Below are positions 43,262 through 56,132 of a stretch of DNA of 64,000 nucleotides, piece by piece; the stretch's first letter is position 1, and every line of letters begins with the position of its first letter. Origin of the DNA: Poa pratensis (Eukaryota > Streptophyta > Magnoliopsida > Poales > Poaceae); contig CAMZMU010000107.1 of the NCBI GenBank assembly GCA_947311845.1, positions 15,443,929 to 15,507,928 on the forward strand. The letters run 5' to 3'. Under the pieces are notes generated by a model, which saw only the letters and a list, made by a program, of their open reading frames with translations, was not told the origin of the DNA and did no database searches. A program made the position numbers and the translations under genes.

Positions 43262-44012
43262 GATGATTATCTCCAAACTGTGGCTGCAAGCCGCGCGCCG
43301 TCGCGCGGTAATCGTTATACGCGACGCTGGTTTGCCGCGCCGAGCGAGGCCTGTGGGCTCTGGACACTTAACCGGGCCGTGTCGTCGAGACAGGAAAATC
43401 GTAGGCTTCAATGGGCTAGGCATTTGGGCTGTGTCCTGCCCGACCTCCTCTCAGCTTAGCCCAGCCGAACAGTCTTTCGGCTGCACCGTCCCGAAAAGAG
43501 CATGCTGCGGCGGCCGGCGGCGGTGCCAAGTGGAGGAGCGTCGGATGACCCTGTGGTGGACGAGCACAGGTGTACGGCGGCGGAAGCGCCGACGGCCTCC
43601 TGGCGACGTGCCAGGCCAGCGGCACGGCGGACGCGACACCTGGCAGGAGAACATCCTGCACGTGGAACAGATGATCGTAAGCTGGTAGTGCGTTGTGTTT
43701 TGGCTTTGACACCTGGACCTTCGCTTTTCCTCCCCTTTGTCTTTTTGAAACGTGGCTTGAAAAAAGAATTGGTCAGTTTATAAGGAAAACTAGCCGAAAA
43801 CCGATACAACATAGAAACACAACACACCTGCCCCAAGACCGCGTTTCAGACGAGTCGGCGGCCAAAACGGCCAAGCGATCAAAGCCACCACCCACACACC
43901 TCAACAGGCAAATCCGGAGCCGCCGCTCCGACTTCCACGCCGGCCCTAGGCCACGCACCCCCTTGCCGAAAACGAAGAGTGACACAGATGCCACGCAGCT
44001 CGTCGCCGCCTA
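43262..44012. other. FKBP promoter region and transposon-hosting repeat
   Basis: 43262-43700 is GC-rich and holds the FKBP promoter. From about 43780 to 44012, continuing at 47326-47660 beyond the CACTA insertion, the DNA reads like retroelement untranslated sequence (CCGACCTCGCCC, ATGGGATCAAGGTTTCCCCC). I could not assign it to a family. Confidence 0.4.
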
Positions 44013-47000
44013 CACTACAGGAATGCTGCTCTGTGCCGACGACCAAACCTATGCCGACGGAGGCTCCGACGAGGCCAGCCCGTCGCCCTGTCTGTCGGCG
44101 TAGGAAAGGCCGTCGGCATAGATCAGACATAGGGCTGTGCCGACGGCTCTTTGCCGTCGGCATAGGTTCACAGGGCTTTGCCGTCGGCACAGCTATGTTT
44201 TTTTCTTCCTATTTTTCATCTAATATGGAAAAATTCATATCTTTAAATCCGTAAATCAAAATTTAACATATAAAATGTCTAAATCGATTAAACAAATGAG
44301 AGGATTCCAAATATGACATCCATATATTCTTTTTCATCATGTTTATGACTTTTTGCAACATATTTTTGGTACTTGCTTAATAAAAAAGTCATTTTTGGCA
44401 CTTAAAAAAATAGAAAATGATATTTATAATAATATTTTAAAAATTGTTTTTGGCAACAATGTTTGCCATACCAAGACACAACTATGTGTCAATATATGGA
44501 CACTTTATCACAAACTATGGCACAGGGTCCATTTTGATCATTTTTTTTCAAAAAAATAAAGAAAGTGAAAAAATACTCAAAAAGTGAAATCTTTTGGCAT
44601 GAACTCCTTTTATGTGTATTAGTTACTAGAAACAATGATAAATCTGAGTTTTGACAAAGTTTCCAAAAAAAATCTTCACAAAAAGGTCAATCATCTATAG
44701 ACATATATAAGTTTCGAGTCAAATGACCTAGATATGATCATCTCCGTGCCATAGTTTGTGATAATGTGCCCATATTTGAGACATAGGTGTGTCTTGTTAT
44801 GACAAACAATATTACAGAAATCAGTTTTCTCAAATTATATTTATAAATATCATTTTTTATTTTTTTATTGTCAAAAATGGTATTTTTTTTGTGAAGCAAG
44901 TACAACAAATATGTTGCAAAATGGCACCCATCCAATTATCACACAAAGTAGGCCATATTTTATCGATAATCCAGAAATATTAGAAATTTTCTCGGTTTCT
45001 ACCACATTTCGCCTATTTAAATGACTTTATGCCTATTTTCCGAAAGTAATGCAATTTTGAACTACAAGTGTGTGATAGTTTGCTCTGAAAATTTTACAAA
45101 AATCATTTTAAGATACACCAGTAGTGGTTATATCACAGAACCACCGATAGTTTTGAAAAATGTGACCCATTTGGATGAACAGGCACGCCAGCCATTTTGA
45201 CCGTTTTTTCAACAAAATAAAAGAAAGTGAAAAAATACTCAAAAAGTGAAATTCTTTGGCATGGACTCTTTTTATGTGTACTAGTTACTAGGAACAATGA
45301 TAAACCTGAATTTTGACAAAGTTTTCAAAAAACTTATTCACAAAAAGGTCAATCATCTATAGACATGTATAAGTTTCGAGTCAAATGACATAGATATGAT
45401 CATCCCCATCCCATAGTTTGTGATAATGTGCCCATATTTGAGACATAGGTGTGTCTTGTTATGACAAACAATATTGAAGAAATGAGTTTTTTCAAATTAT
45501 GTTTATAAATATCATTTTTCATTTTTTAATTGTCAAAAATGGCATTTGTTGTGAAGCAAGTACAACAAATATGGTGCAAAATGGCACCCATCCAATTATT
45601 ACGCAAAGTAGGACATATTTTATCGATAATTCAGCAATATTAGGAATTTTCACGGTTTCTACCTCATTTCGCATATTTAAATGACTTTATGCCTATTTTC
45701 TGAAAGTAATTCAATTTTGAACTACAAGTGTGCGATAGTTTGCTCTGAAATTTTTACAAAATTCATGTTAAGATACACCAGTAGTGGTTATATCATAGAA
45801 CCATCGATAGTTTTGAAAAATGTGACCCCTTTGGATGAACAGGCACGCCGACCATTTTGACCGTTTTTTCAACAAAATAAAAGAAAGTGAAAATATACTC
45901 AAAAAGTGAAATCCTTTGACATGGACTCCTTTTATGTGTACTAGTTACTAGGAACAATGATAAACCTGAGTTTTGACAAAATTTTCAAAAAACTTATTCA
46001 CAAAAAGGTCAATCATCTATAGACATGTATAAGTTTCGAGTCAAATTACTTAGATATGATCATCTCCATGCCATAGTTTGTGATAATGTGCCCATATTTG
46101 AGACATATGTGTGTCTTTTTATGACAAACAATATTGCAGAAATGAGTTTTTTCAAATTATGTTTATAAATATCATTTTTCATTTTTTAATTGTCAAAAAT
46201 GGCATTTTTTGTGAAGCAAGTACAACAAATATGGTGCAAAATGGCACCCATCCAATTATCACACAAAGTAGGCCATATTTTATCGATAATCTAGCAATAT
46301 TAGAAATTTTCTCGGTTTCTACCTCATTTTGCCTATTTAAATGACTTTATGCCTATTTTTCGAAAGCAATTCAATTTTGAACTACAAGTGTGTGATAGTT
46401 TGCTCTGACAATTTTACAAAAATCATTTTAAAATACACCAGTAGTGGTTATATCACAGAACTATCAATAGTTTTGAAAAATGTGACCCCTTTGAATGAAC
46501 AGTCACGCCGACCATTTTGACCGTTTTTTCAACAAAATAAAAGAAAGTGAAAAAATACTCAAAAAGTGAAATCCTTGTTACTTAATGTAAAAATGTGACC
46601 CCTATGGATGTTATATTTGGATTCATTTCATTTTTCTAATCGATTTAGACCTTTTATTTGTTAAATTTTGATTTACAGATTTAGAATATGAATTATTCCA
46701 TATTAATGTAAAAAAAATAAAATAAAGTAAAATAAATTTTATTGTTATTTATTCAAAAAATATTATTACATAATCATTGTTACTTATTCAAATAAATTTT
46801 CAAAACTAAAACAATAAAAAAATGTAACATTATGACCCATGGGTTAATACGGTTGATAGGATACTAATATCAGTAAGTTTTAACATCTCATTTGGAAGCT
46901 AATTTGGAATGAACTCAAAAGTTAAACCTGTTTGGGCTGGAGCAATTGAAGATGGATGACCGAACAGGAAGTTTGACTAAGGTAAGTACTTTGACCTGAG

Positions 47001-47322
47001 ATTAAATGTGTGGCTAAGTGAGAAATTCGAAATTAAAAAAAAGTTGGAAAATTCGGAGTAAAATTGAAAAAAAAAATTTAAAAAAATTGGAACAAAGAAT
47101 TTTGTAAAACAAAATGCCGACGGCCTCTATGCCGACGGCTTGCCGTCGGCACAGCCTATGCCGACGGCTTGAGCTATGCCGACGGCTTTTTAGGCTGTGC
47201 CTACGGGCACCTGCGCCGACGGGGCTATGCCGACGGTAGCCGTCGACATAGCCTATGCCGAAGGCATTCTGGGCTATGCCGACGGTAAAAAGCTGTCGGC
47301 ACTGCTCTTCGTTCCTGTAGTG
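44013..47322. mobile_element. Non-autonomous CACTA transposon, CACTACAGGAA family, 3310 bp
   Basis: The ends are CACTACAGGAATGCTGCTC and, inverted, CACTACAGGAACGAAGAGC. The 3-bp target duplication CTA (44010-44012 and 47323-47325) is exact. Subterminal regions (44033-44190 and 47110-47310) are packed with GCCGACGGC/GCCGTCGGC words in both orientations, the usual transposase-binding arrays of CACTA elements. The centre is AT-rich with about three copies of a 660-bp tandem repeat and inverted arms. No transposase is encoded, so mobility would need help from a relative. Confidence 0.92.
44640..46580. repeat. Tandem repeat of about 660 bp inside the CACTA element
   Basis: The word GTGCCCATATTTGAGACATA occurs at 44766, 45428 and 46088, giving steps of 662 and 660 bp. 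Whole units (CACAAAAAGGTCAATCATCT through AAAGTGAAAAAATACTC) match at well over 90 percent by eye. A partial copy in the opposite orientation lies at about 44340-44560, and 44210-44340 is inverted relative to 46600-46720. Short frames here (for example 46111-46344) repeat with the unit and are not genes. Confidence 0.88.
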
Positions 47323-47325
47323 CTA

Positions 47326-50300
47326 CCACCAACTCTTCATGGGTCCCTCCGGCCGGCGAAGCATCCAAGACGAGGTCTCAAGAGACAAACGACGCAGAAA
47401 CGCCGACCTCGCCCGATCCCACATGGGATCAAGGTTTCCCCCGGAAGCTTCCAGGCTAAGGAGCAAGAGACAACATCTCAACGACGTCTATCAGGGCAAG
47501 GCTTTCGCCTGGTGATGAGTCGCAAAGCTCCCGCCCTCCAAAGAACCGGCCAGACCACCGCCGCAAACCCGCACGCAGACTGCCAGCCCCGCGCGCCCGA
47601 CTTATGTGGCCACCAACGGAACTAGGCGCCGGGGCCTAGAACCGCCTCGCGCCGAGCCACCTCCCCTTTGTCTTTGGCGTGAGGGTGTCGTGTCTGGGCG
47701 TTGATCTTTAGCACGACGCTTCCTGTTTCGTGCAGTGCCTGCCTTTACATGTTTCAGATGACGCTACATCGATCTGGCAGCGGTAAAGTTTGGGAAGAAG
47801 CAGCAACAATGATCAGGTACACTACTCGGTCATTACCAATTTACCACCCCAACTAACCTCAGTAACGCCATTACCTCTCTTCACTACACAATTTCATCCT
47901 ATAACAAGAACTAGACCAAGAGTCTTGCGCTGAATCTTTTCCTTAACACGTGTGAAAATTCTCTCTTTATGCATGACGTGATGTCTCAAACAGATACTCT
48001 ATATCTGCTTAGCCATGAACTCAAGACCGACTACAAGTGAGCACGGAGTCCGGAGAGGCAAGCGTCGCAAAGACGAAAAAAAAGGAGCTGCCCATAGGCC
48101 GGTCAAGAAGGATCAAATTATTAAAACTATATAGTAATCACAATGCTATTGTTCGTTACCCGAGTATTTTTTAAAGCATTAGTTATTTTTTCTGATCAAC
48201 AACACACAAATTTGACTATGATTTTCACTTATAATATATCTAAAATAGTATAAATACATATCACAAATGTATTTCACAAAGACCAAATGCAACGATATCA
48301 TTTATACAAGCTTGGTCCATACACTTTGTTATCACCGGTGGTAAAAACCTAAATTTAATATGGTGAAAATCATACCCACCTTACATTTTAGGACAGATGG
48401 AGTATCTTGACATAATAAAAATGTTAATTTGCGGAAGCAAATACAAGCCAGAAGTCTATTGGGAAGTAAGAACAAACCAATGGGACCAGCGATATCAAGT
48501 TCAGTTGTCATGCTATTCTCTCTCCGGTGAGACCTGCATATTTTATGGAAATCTACAGTTGACATCTACACGAACATGTCCAGGTGTATACTTGAATGTA
48601 AGGTTGATTCACCGCAAGTTTCCATGGGTAGGCCGGTTGACATCGCAATACGCAGTCGTCGCTTTTGTAACCAGAGGCCCCACTTGATCAGAGGGACCCC
48701 GTTAGCGCTCACGGCGACGATTGGATGAATCAGGCCGATTCGCTCGCTCCTAACTCGATTAACGATCAATGAACGAAGTCAGGGTAACGGAGTTGTCGAT
48801 TTAACGAGAAGCGTAGACAAAAGGTAAACAGAAAAATATATATGTAACGATATAACTGATTGGATTTGTGTGCTTAGATTACATTAGGCCATCAACCTTA
48901 CATTATATACGGCAGCTTGACTTCCCATGCAAGTCACGGTCTACGCATTACATGCCTATAATCAGCTAAACTAGTCTGGTTCATATGACTTCGTACTTGA
49001 GTCGAGCTCCAAGCATCCGATTTGCCCCTGAGGTAGGTTAAGTTGTCTTCAGTGTTGGAGTCTCCTTCCAGGTCGCCGCGTCGAGGTCGGTGTAGCTTTA
49101 TCGCATTGTGCCTTGCTGCTTTTTTCTTAGCCCAACTCTTGGCGGGTCGAGTCGAGCCTTCACTAGACTTTGCCGGTTGGCACTAGCGACTTGCATCTTT
49201 GAGTCTATATGTTTTCTTGCTTCACGATGCCCTTTCACTGCTTCACGTCTGACTCTTCATGTCTTCGGCTTCCACTTCGAACACGTCCATCCGTGATTAT
49301 GTCCTTCTAGGATCTCACCACACATTTGGTAGTCGGACAAAAAGGAGTGCCAACAACTAGATTTCCATGTTAAATTCCGTGCAACAAATTTTATTTCATA
49401 AATTGGCAGGGGACTTATGTACACCAAATAATAACTATCATACTGCATAAGGGTATAAAATTTACATACGCAAAACATACTAGAATCCACCCTATTTTCT
49501 GATTGGTGATTATTCTAATCAACGTTGTTTCAATACTAAGTACAAAACATGCACACCTTGTTAAATTTCAACTTGGTAGACAATTTTGACCTTGAAAAGG
49601 TACTCAAATTTATATCTACAAGTTTCTACCAAGATGCTTACTCAATCATACACTGGAAACTGCTATTGAGACCTTAGTTATTGTATTGTTTGTTGACCTA
49701 CCATAAATATTTATAAATTATACAGGTTATGGATTGTAGAAAATATAGTTCTATAAAACTTTGTTACAAAATACATTAGTATCTTTAAATGAATTTACTA
49801 CAAAAAAACACACCAAGTAATATTTTGTAATATTGCCTATTATGTGGTTAAACTATGCGAATAAATATAAATTATACTTGTAATATTGTAACATGCTAAA
49901 AATAAGATAGAAGTGTAAAAGTTCAGTATAAACTGTATTTGTTTTATTAATCTCGGGCCCAAATTTTTATCGGATCGGCCATCGCTCACTCCAACAACCG
50001 AACTATCTGATGCCAAACTCGTTGGACTACCAGACGCCTACTGTACTATGGATCCGAGGATCATCAGACACGAGTCGAATATGTCGTTACATCAGATCTG
50101 AGGGTTGTGGTATCAATGGGAGGAGCGCCCGTAGTCATGCCCCGCAGATGTAGGCGAGTTCGCCGAACTGCGTTAACAAATCTCGGTGTCGTCATCATGC
50201 AGTGATTGCTTGGTTCTCGGTAGATCGATTATGCGCCTACGACGATAACAATTCCTTAATTCAATCCTAGTAGGCCTCGCTAGCTATCTTTGTCTTGCTT

Positions 50301-53165
50301 TGATTTGTGTTTCCCTAATTCCTCTTTATTCCACTTTGTTCTCTTTCCTCTACCCTTGTCAATCCGCGTTGATTGGGCCAAACCGTACTATGTTTTCAGT
50401 TACATTAGTTTAAAGCACTTGGAACGAATTAAGAACTGGCCATGTGAACTGGAATGATCGTATGCACGCTTCTGTTTGATCAAAGGGGGCAGCACGCACG
50501 CGCAAACCACATACACACACGTATGCCCCTTGAGCCGGAAGAAAGGGCAAAGGTTCAAGGAAGCATGGATATTCTGCAAGCTAAACTACGGTTCCACCTG
50601 GAACCGGTCGCTTCGGACGCTACACATAGAACCAAACCGTATGACGGTATGAGTAACAATTAATAGACACAAAGAACTGACTTTTTCATCAAAATTAAAC
50701 AATCCACGGAACAGCTCATGTGATCTGAGCTGCATGCCCCCCAATAATTTGTACCATCATCAGCTACGGCAAGCCAGAACCGTTCTTTCTCCTCCCTTTG
50801 GATGTTACAGCGACACGTACGTTGCAATACAAAACGGGCTACTTGCGTCGCGTGCCTCCCAAAACGCACATGCATTTGATGGAGATTCTACATCCATTTT
50901 CTTTGCTACAAAGCTCTATCCTTGTTACAGCTTTCAGGCAGGCGCAGCGGCATTTTCAATCTGAAGCCGGCCGGTAGATGTGAAAATTGTATACTACATA
51001 AACTGATCGATCTGCTGTAACTTTTAGTGAGATGAAAAGAAAAGTTTTAAAGAATGGAAAGAGGTGACGAAGTATGCAACGCGAATTGTGTGGCTTTGGG
51101 GGACATATATACAGGGTGCTGGCGTAGGAGGCACCGAGGCAGGGGTATACGAAAGCCATGTAGCAGCATCCAAGACATTGACGCTTGACAGTGCAGTGCA
51201 GTGCAGGCTCGGTAATGGTCTGACGTAACGTACGTAATCCGTACCGTCTGAAGATTGTAAAGGATAGATAGAAGCGAAGAAAAACATACAGTACCAAAAT
51301 CTGTCACCGGTTTCCAAGCAGCAGATGGAAGCTCCCACCGTCAGAGATCAGAGGTCCGCTTCATCAGTATCGATGCTCCTACAAGCTTGGGGCTGGCTGT
51401 AGACGTCAGCATGTCAGTGGTAGCTGTGAAATGTGTGACGATCCAAATATAGGCCTTGCCTCTCGATCGACGAAGGTCCGGCCGCAGCAGGTCCCATGCT
51501 GGTCGCGGTCAGGCGACGTGTCCGCCGAATCGCGCCGGAAAACGATTGCCCCGCCGCATCGATCAAGGGAGGCGCCGAGGCGGGCGCCACGCCACCGCCA
51601 CATCGTTGCTGTAGTACGTCCTTGCACGTACCGGCTCGCCGTCCAGTCCGGCGCCCCACTCTGCGCGGCGCGGTCACGTCGCACTCATGTCTTTGTCTCT
51701 GTTCGTATGTTCCTTTAATCGGCAGCTCGAGTATTTTCCGACTAAAATGTCCATTTCGCCGAAATGCTCTTCGAAAAATTATTTTCAAATCGGCTCGCTG
51801 GGGTTGGCCCCAACAGAAATGGCACCGATGTTGTGCAGGTCGGTGCCAAACCGTCACAGCGTCAAACCAAGGTCGGCGCCATGCTTCTTGGCGATCTGAA
51901 AATAGTTTCCGATTGAGGCCAGGTGTGCCATTAGTTCGGGTGAGAGGCCAGATCTGGCAAAAAATACCTAGCTCAACATCGAAACTAAACTAGTTATCAC
52001 GGTGTAGACTTCTCTTACTTAAGCCACGGCGCGCGCACCATGCATATACTGGTAATACCGACATATTGTTGGAACAAAGAGCCCGCAGAATCAGGGTTAC
52101 TGGTTGCCGCATGTACGGTTTCATTGGAGGGTCGCAGTCTTCAGGATCCCAACCCGATTGTTACGGCTAGTGCGCTCGCTTCCAAAGGACAAATATTCTG
52201 CCATGATACTACTGAAAGCCTACTCTTTGAGCGTTTAGTTATTCAAATGTTTTGCGCCGGCGATTCTCACAATGGCGTCTCGATGCCATTGAAGACCATG
52301 GTCGACGTTGCGGAGATGTTTCGAAAGACTCTCCTATTATTCTCGCATTAAATCTCCCAAGTCGTGAGCATGAGCAGGGATTTGGAAGTCTTTCTTTGAG
52401 TGCTCCTATCATGAACAATCTCCATCCAACGCTCTTTGACAGACTGATTGTTGTCGGTTCCCAAGCATTAGGGTCCAGTTTCAAGGTGTTCAGATAATTC
52501 CTCATGTAGTTTCAAGCTCTTGGCGAAAAAATAGAAAGAAAAAATGACGGTGGGAGGTTGGATCCAGTAATTGGTTGGAGAGGGGCAAACCCCACAATTT
52601 GGCCAGCCACGAGGTCGAAGCCTATCTCAGTTACCATGTCCAAGATTTTTGTAAAGAATCGATTGGATGTCGAAGCCCCAGCTTATGTGATTGAATTTCC
52701 GGGGAGACCATTGAGAAGCACTTTGGGAGGGGGCGTGGATAGAGGGATGGTAATCCAGTGTCGAAATCTGCTCGAAACCCCGTTGATTTAGAGGAGCTCG
52801 ACAAGGTATTCCCAACAAACTAAGTCGAACGATTGTTTTTAATATTTCTAGCTTGAATAGCAATGTCGGCGTGTAAAATTACGAACGAAATAAAGTTATC
52901 ATGGATGCCCGAGTTTTAATAAAATCACTTTAGAGAGTAAATGAGCACTCATGTGCAGGGTCAATCCCAGGGCTAAGACTTTGGCAATGATCATGGCGAT
53001 GACGTGAATGCAGTCCCAATTTTCCCGGCCCCGTTCTTTCTATGGAGTAGCGTGATGTTGGCCGAATTCGTCAATAACCTGCCCTTCCCTCCTGCTTATT
53101 ATGGGCTGCTTCTGTGACTTATCACCGTTTCGTTTCAAGAGTAGGAAGGGAATGAAATCATGTTA
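47326..53165. other. Unclassified spacer, probably retroelement remnants
   Basis: No gene supported. 48690-49090 and 49940-50400 have the composition of LTRs (for example CGTTAACAAATCTCGGTGTC near 50171), but no paired repeat, primer-binding site or polyprotein is seen. Frames at 48397-48687, 51414-51857, 52040-52351 and 52558-52791 are open but unrecognised. Confidence 0.35.
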
Positions 53166-53285
53166 CTCCCTCCGATCCATATTAATGGTCTCAACATTGT
53201 CTAGATACGGATGCATCTAGTCTAAATACTTAACTAGATACATCCGTATCTAGATAAAGTTGAGTCCATTAATATGGATCGGAGG
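53166..53285. mobile_element. Stowaway MITE, right terminus mutated
   Basis: The left end CTCCCTCCGATCCATATTAA follows a TA. The right arm is its inverse (TTAATATGGATCGGAGG), so the 120-bp element forms an almost complete hairpin with GATACGGATGCATCTAG in the middle. The last bases and the right TA are altered (TTGTA instead of GAGTA). Confidence 0.82.
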
Positions 53286-53669
53286 TTGTAAAAAAAAGGA
53301 AGGAAATGAAATGGCAGAATGAAAGAGGAATGGCAGAATTTGGGCTGTCCCAATTCAAGTTCTCCTCTGCGCCCCGCGGGCAGGAAAGCGAGTGACATGG
53401 CATCACTGACGCATCCTCACCATGAACAACAGCTTGTAAACATCACGGCTACCACTTTGTTCGATCGGTTCACCAGACGGACTCCAACACTACTACTACT
53501 ACTATCTTGTTTGTATACACGGACGCTAGCTTCAACACTGACATGCGCCACCATATACGGCGCACGCTCTAGGAGCTACCATGAGCTAATGGGTAATTCG
53601 GTGCTGTTCCTATCTTCATATTCAGGGTGCGAAAACACTCCGCGCACCCCTTGCGCATGCGTTTCCCGA

Positions 53670-55092
53670 CTAGGCGGCGGCGACGGCGTCCTTGCCACCG
53701 CTGCCAGACTGGTCGGAGCCGCCGGCCGCCGACGGGGCCTCCCTGATGGATGTCAGGGAGCAGTTCTGCTCCATCAGCTCGTCTTGCTCGATCTGCCGCT
53801 CCCTGCACTCGTGGCTGCAGAATGCCACCTCGCCCCTGCACGAAACAGACAGACAGACAGGGGAATTCAAGCATCGTGTCACGAACATCAATCAATCTCC
53901 AACAGAAGGAGCCAACATTTATTATTTATTTTTAACTCTGTTGTCGATGACAGATTGTGACGATTAAAGAAATTGCGGGAGTTAATCAGATGGTAGTACT
54001 ACCAAGTGACCAGGTTTATATGATAATCAAGAAACAGCTCATATGATTGGCCGGTTAATTTTGTTTATTTGGTTGCTTAGAGGAGTACAGTATGTTAGTC
54101 TTGACTCGTAATCTAAGATATTTCCGGAGAATTTTATATTTTCGGACAGTGCATATACACGATTAAAGTCCAAACAGAGGAAAATTGTACCAGCTAAACG
54201 AGCACCCCATACACCATACATATCTGCTTACCAAATGCGTACCGAATAATTAATTAACTTAGTACAGCAAACCAATAATGTAGCAGCAACAAAAAAAAAT
54301 GCGCCGGGAGGAAAGGGTTCGCATCGAATATTCCTCTAAAGTAAAGGAGAGAATCAGATTCAACTAACTAGTCAGCACTTGACTGACTGCGCGTAGCATC
54401 GAATCAGCATTACCTCGCTGATAAATGAGGATCGTCAATTATTTCCAAAAATTCATAAGCATGGAGGATTACAGATAATTCCAAAATTTAATAAATGGAA
54501 ACAGGTCATAATTACCCCCTAATTAAACGAGGAGAACCACGAGACCATCACGAAATTCCGCATCCAAACGACATATAGAACCGTAAAGATCTAGCAAAAT
54601 GACATGGAGATTCGATCTGGGTGCAACCTTGACGTGGAGAACGGACGAACCGCACCAAATTCACATCAGAAAGCAACAAAAGAGATTGGTCGTATTCTGG
54701 CCAGGAAACTACCGAAAGGAGAGGAAATCGACGCGAGGACGGAACAGGAGCACGAGAATTCTACCGGGCATTTCCATCCACGAGACAGCGAGAACGGCGA
54801 GCGACGACACATACCTGTATATGTAGGTGTCCTTGCCGGGGCCGAGAGCTTTGCCGCAGAAGCCGCAGGCCTTCAGGAACGCGGCCGTCATCAGTTCGGC
54901 GAGGTCGCCGGCGTCCCTCCGCGGCGAAGTCCCGCCGCCTGTCCCGACCGCGCCAGCGGACGCGGAAGAGGACGGCCCCGCGCGCGACCCGTCGCCACCG
55001 CTCGCCTGGCGCACTTGCTTCGCCACCGACTGCAGCGACGCCACGCTGGTCGTCCGGCGCATCAGCATGCTCCGCTGCCGCTTCCCGAGCAT
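53670..55092 (-). CDS. FCS-like zinc-finger (FLZ, DUF581) protein
   Basis: Plant-specific small adaptor family; FLZ proteins bind SnRK1 kinase subunits and link energy and stress signalling. Two exons: 55092-54815 and 53835-53670, with a 979-bp intron that splits the arginine codon in YIYR/GEVAFC; 147 residues. The N-terminus MLGKRQRSMLMRRTTS is basic, as in many family members. The FLZ domain is at about 72-120: FLKACGFCGKALGPGKDTYI then YRGEVAFCSHECRERQIEQD and ELMEQ, with the two cysteine pairs of the CX2C...CX3C zinc site complete. The tail is serine/glycine/alanine-rich. The frame is intact and both splice sites are canonical. Open frames on the opposite strand are shadows. Confidence 0.93.
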
Positions 55093-55635
55093 CTCGCCGG
55101 ACTTCCCGACCCCGCCGTGTCAATCTCTGATTCGGTGGCTTCTGTCCGAGATTTGCAAAGGCAGAGAGGAGGAGAGACTGGAGGGTGGGGAGAGGGGTTT
55201 TGGGGAGGAGCGGAAGGTGGCATAAAAAGAGGAAGAGGGGCCGGAAACGTGTGATCACAGCCGTCCGCTGCCCTCACCGAAACACTTGGACGCTTCTGAT
55301 CTGATCATTAATCAGCGAATTAGGCATTTTGCTAGGGTTACCCCTCGCGCCACCAGTATATATATGCACGATGTAAAACCATCTTGCTTCTGTCTGTGAG
55401 GGGGCAGTGTGGGCTCTTCTGTGGTACTCCATGGTAATTTGGTTTTGCACGACGAAGAGAGCTGGACAGAACAAACGTTTTTTGCGGTGAAACCAACATA
55501 CTCCTGGAGTATATATTAGCCGTAAGACAACACAGGGTCACATTATCATGGTCGGTGTTGTTTGTTATTTGGTCCAGCTGTTTTTGTTTTTATGATTGTC
55601 ATATATCTGTCATGTGGCTGGAAAAGAGTTATGTA
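55093..55635. other. Upstream region of the FLZ gene
   Basis: CT-rich on the minus strand next to the start codon (TCTCCTCCTCTCTGCC), typical of a plant 5' UTR. No convincing TATA box. A second piece (55340-55540) contains no gene that I recognise. Confidence 0.35.
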
Positions 55636-56132
55636 ATTATTAGATCGGTGGCAGGAGAGTTTCGCCACTCTGCACTATGGTGCGAGACATCTGGGTTGCA
55701 CAGATTGTTGCTACGCGCAACTCGTCTAGATCACTGAAACCGCCGTGGCTTTGGGGTATCTAGACCCCTAAATGACGAGACGTTTGGATTCTGTGACAAT
55801 GGAAGTGTGTTACATGGCTCGATAGATCACTTTGACAATGTTACTGTTACTTTGTCGAGTTTTTTTCTTTTCTTTAATATAATCGATGTATATAATAGCA
55901 CAAGATTTTTTTAATTTTGTTAGGTTGGTGGCACGAGAGTTTTGACACTCCTACCATCTACTATGGCGTGTGGCACATGGGATGCAGAAATTGTTACTAC
56001 ATAGTACATACTATTTTTCTAGATCAATGAAATCGTGGCGGACTTTCCGCTTTGTTGACCCCTAAATTAAGGGACCTCATATTTGTTGCCTGGATTCCTT
56101 CAAATATTTTGGGAATATTTTAATGGAAGTAT

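Noticed and set aside
42881..43688. Plus-strand open frames of 192 and 235 codons
   Set aside because: Antisense to FKBP exon 1 and its GC-rich promoter.
44640..46580. Protein gene with repeated short frames
   Set aside because: The frames recur with the 660-bp repeat unit and have no coding character.
54604..55254. 216-codon plus-strand open frame
   Set aside because: Antisense to FLZ exon 1, with no recognisable domain.
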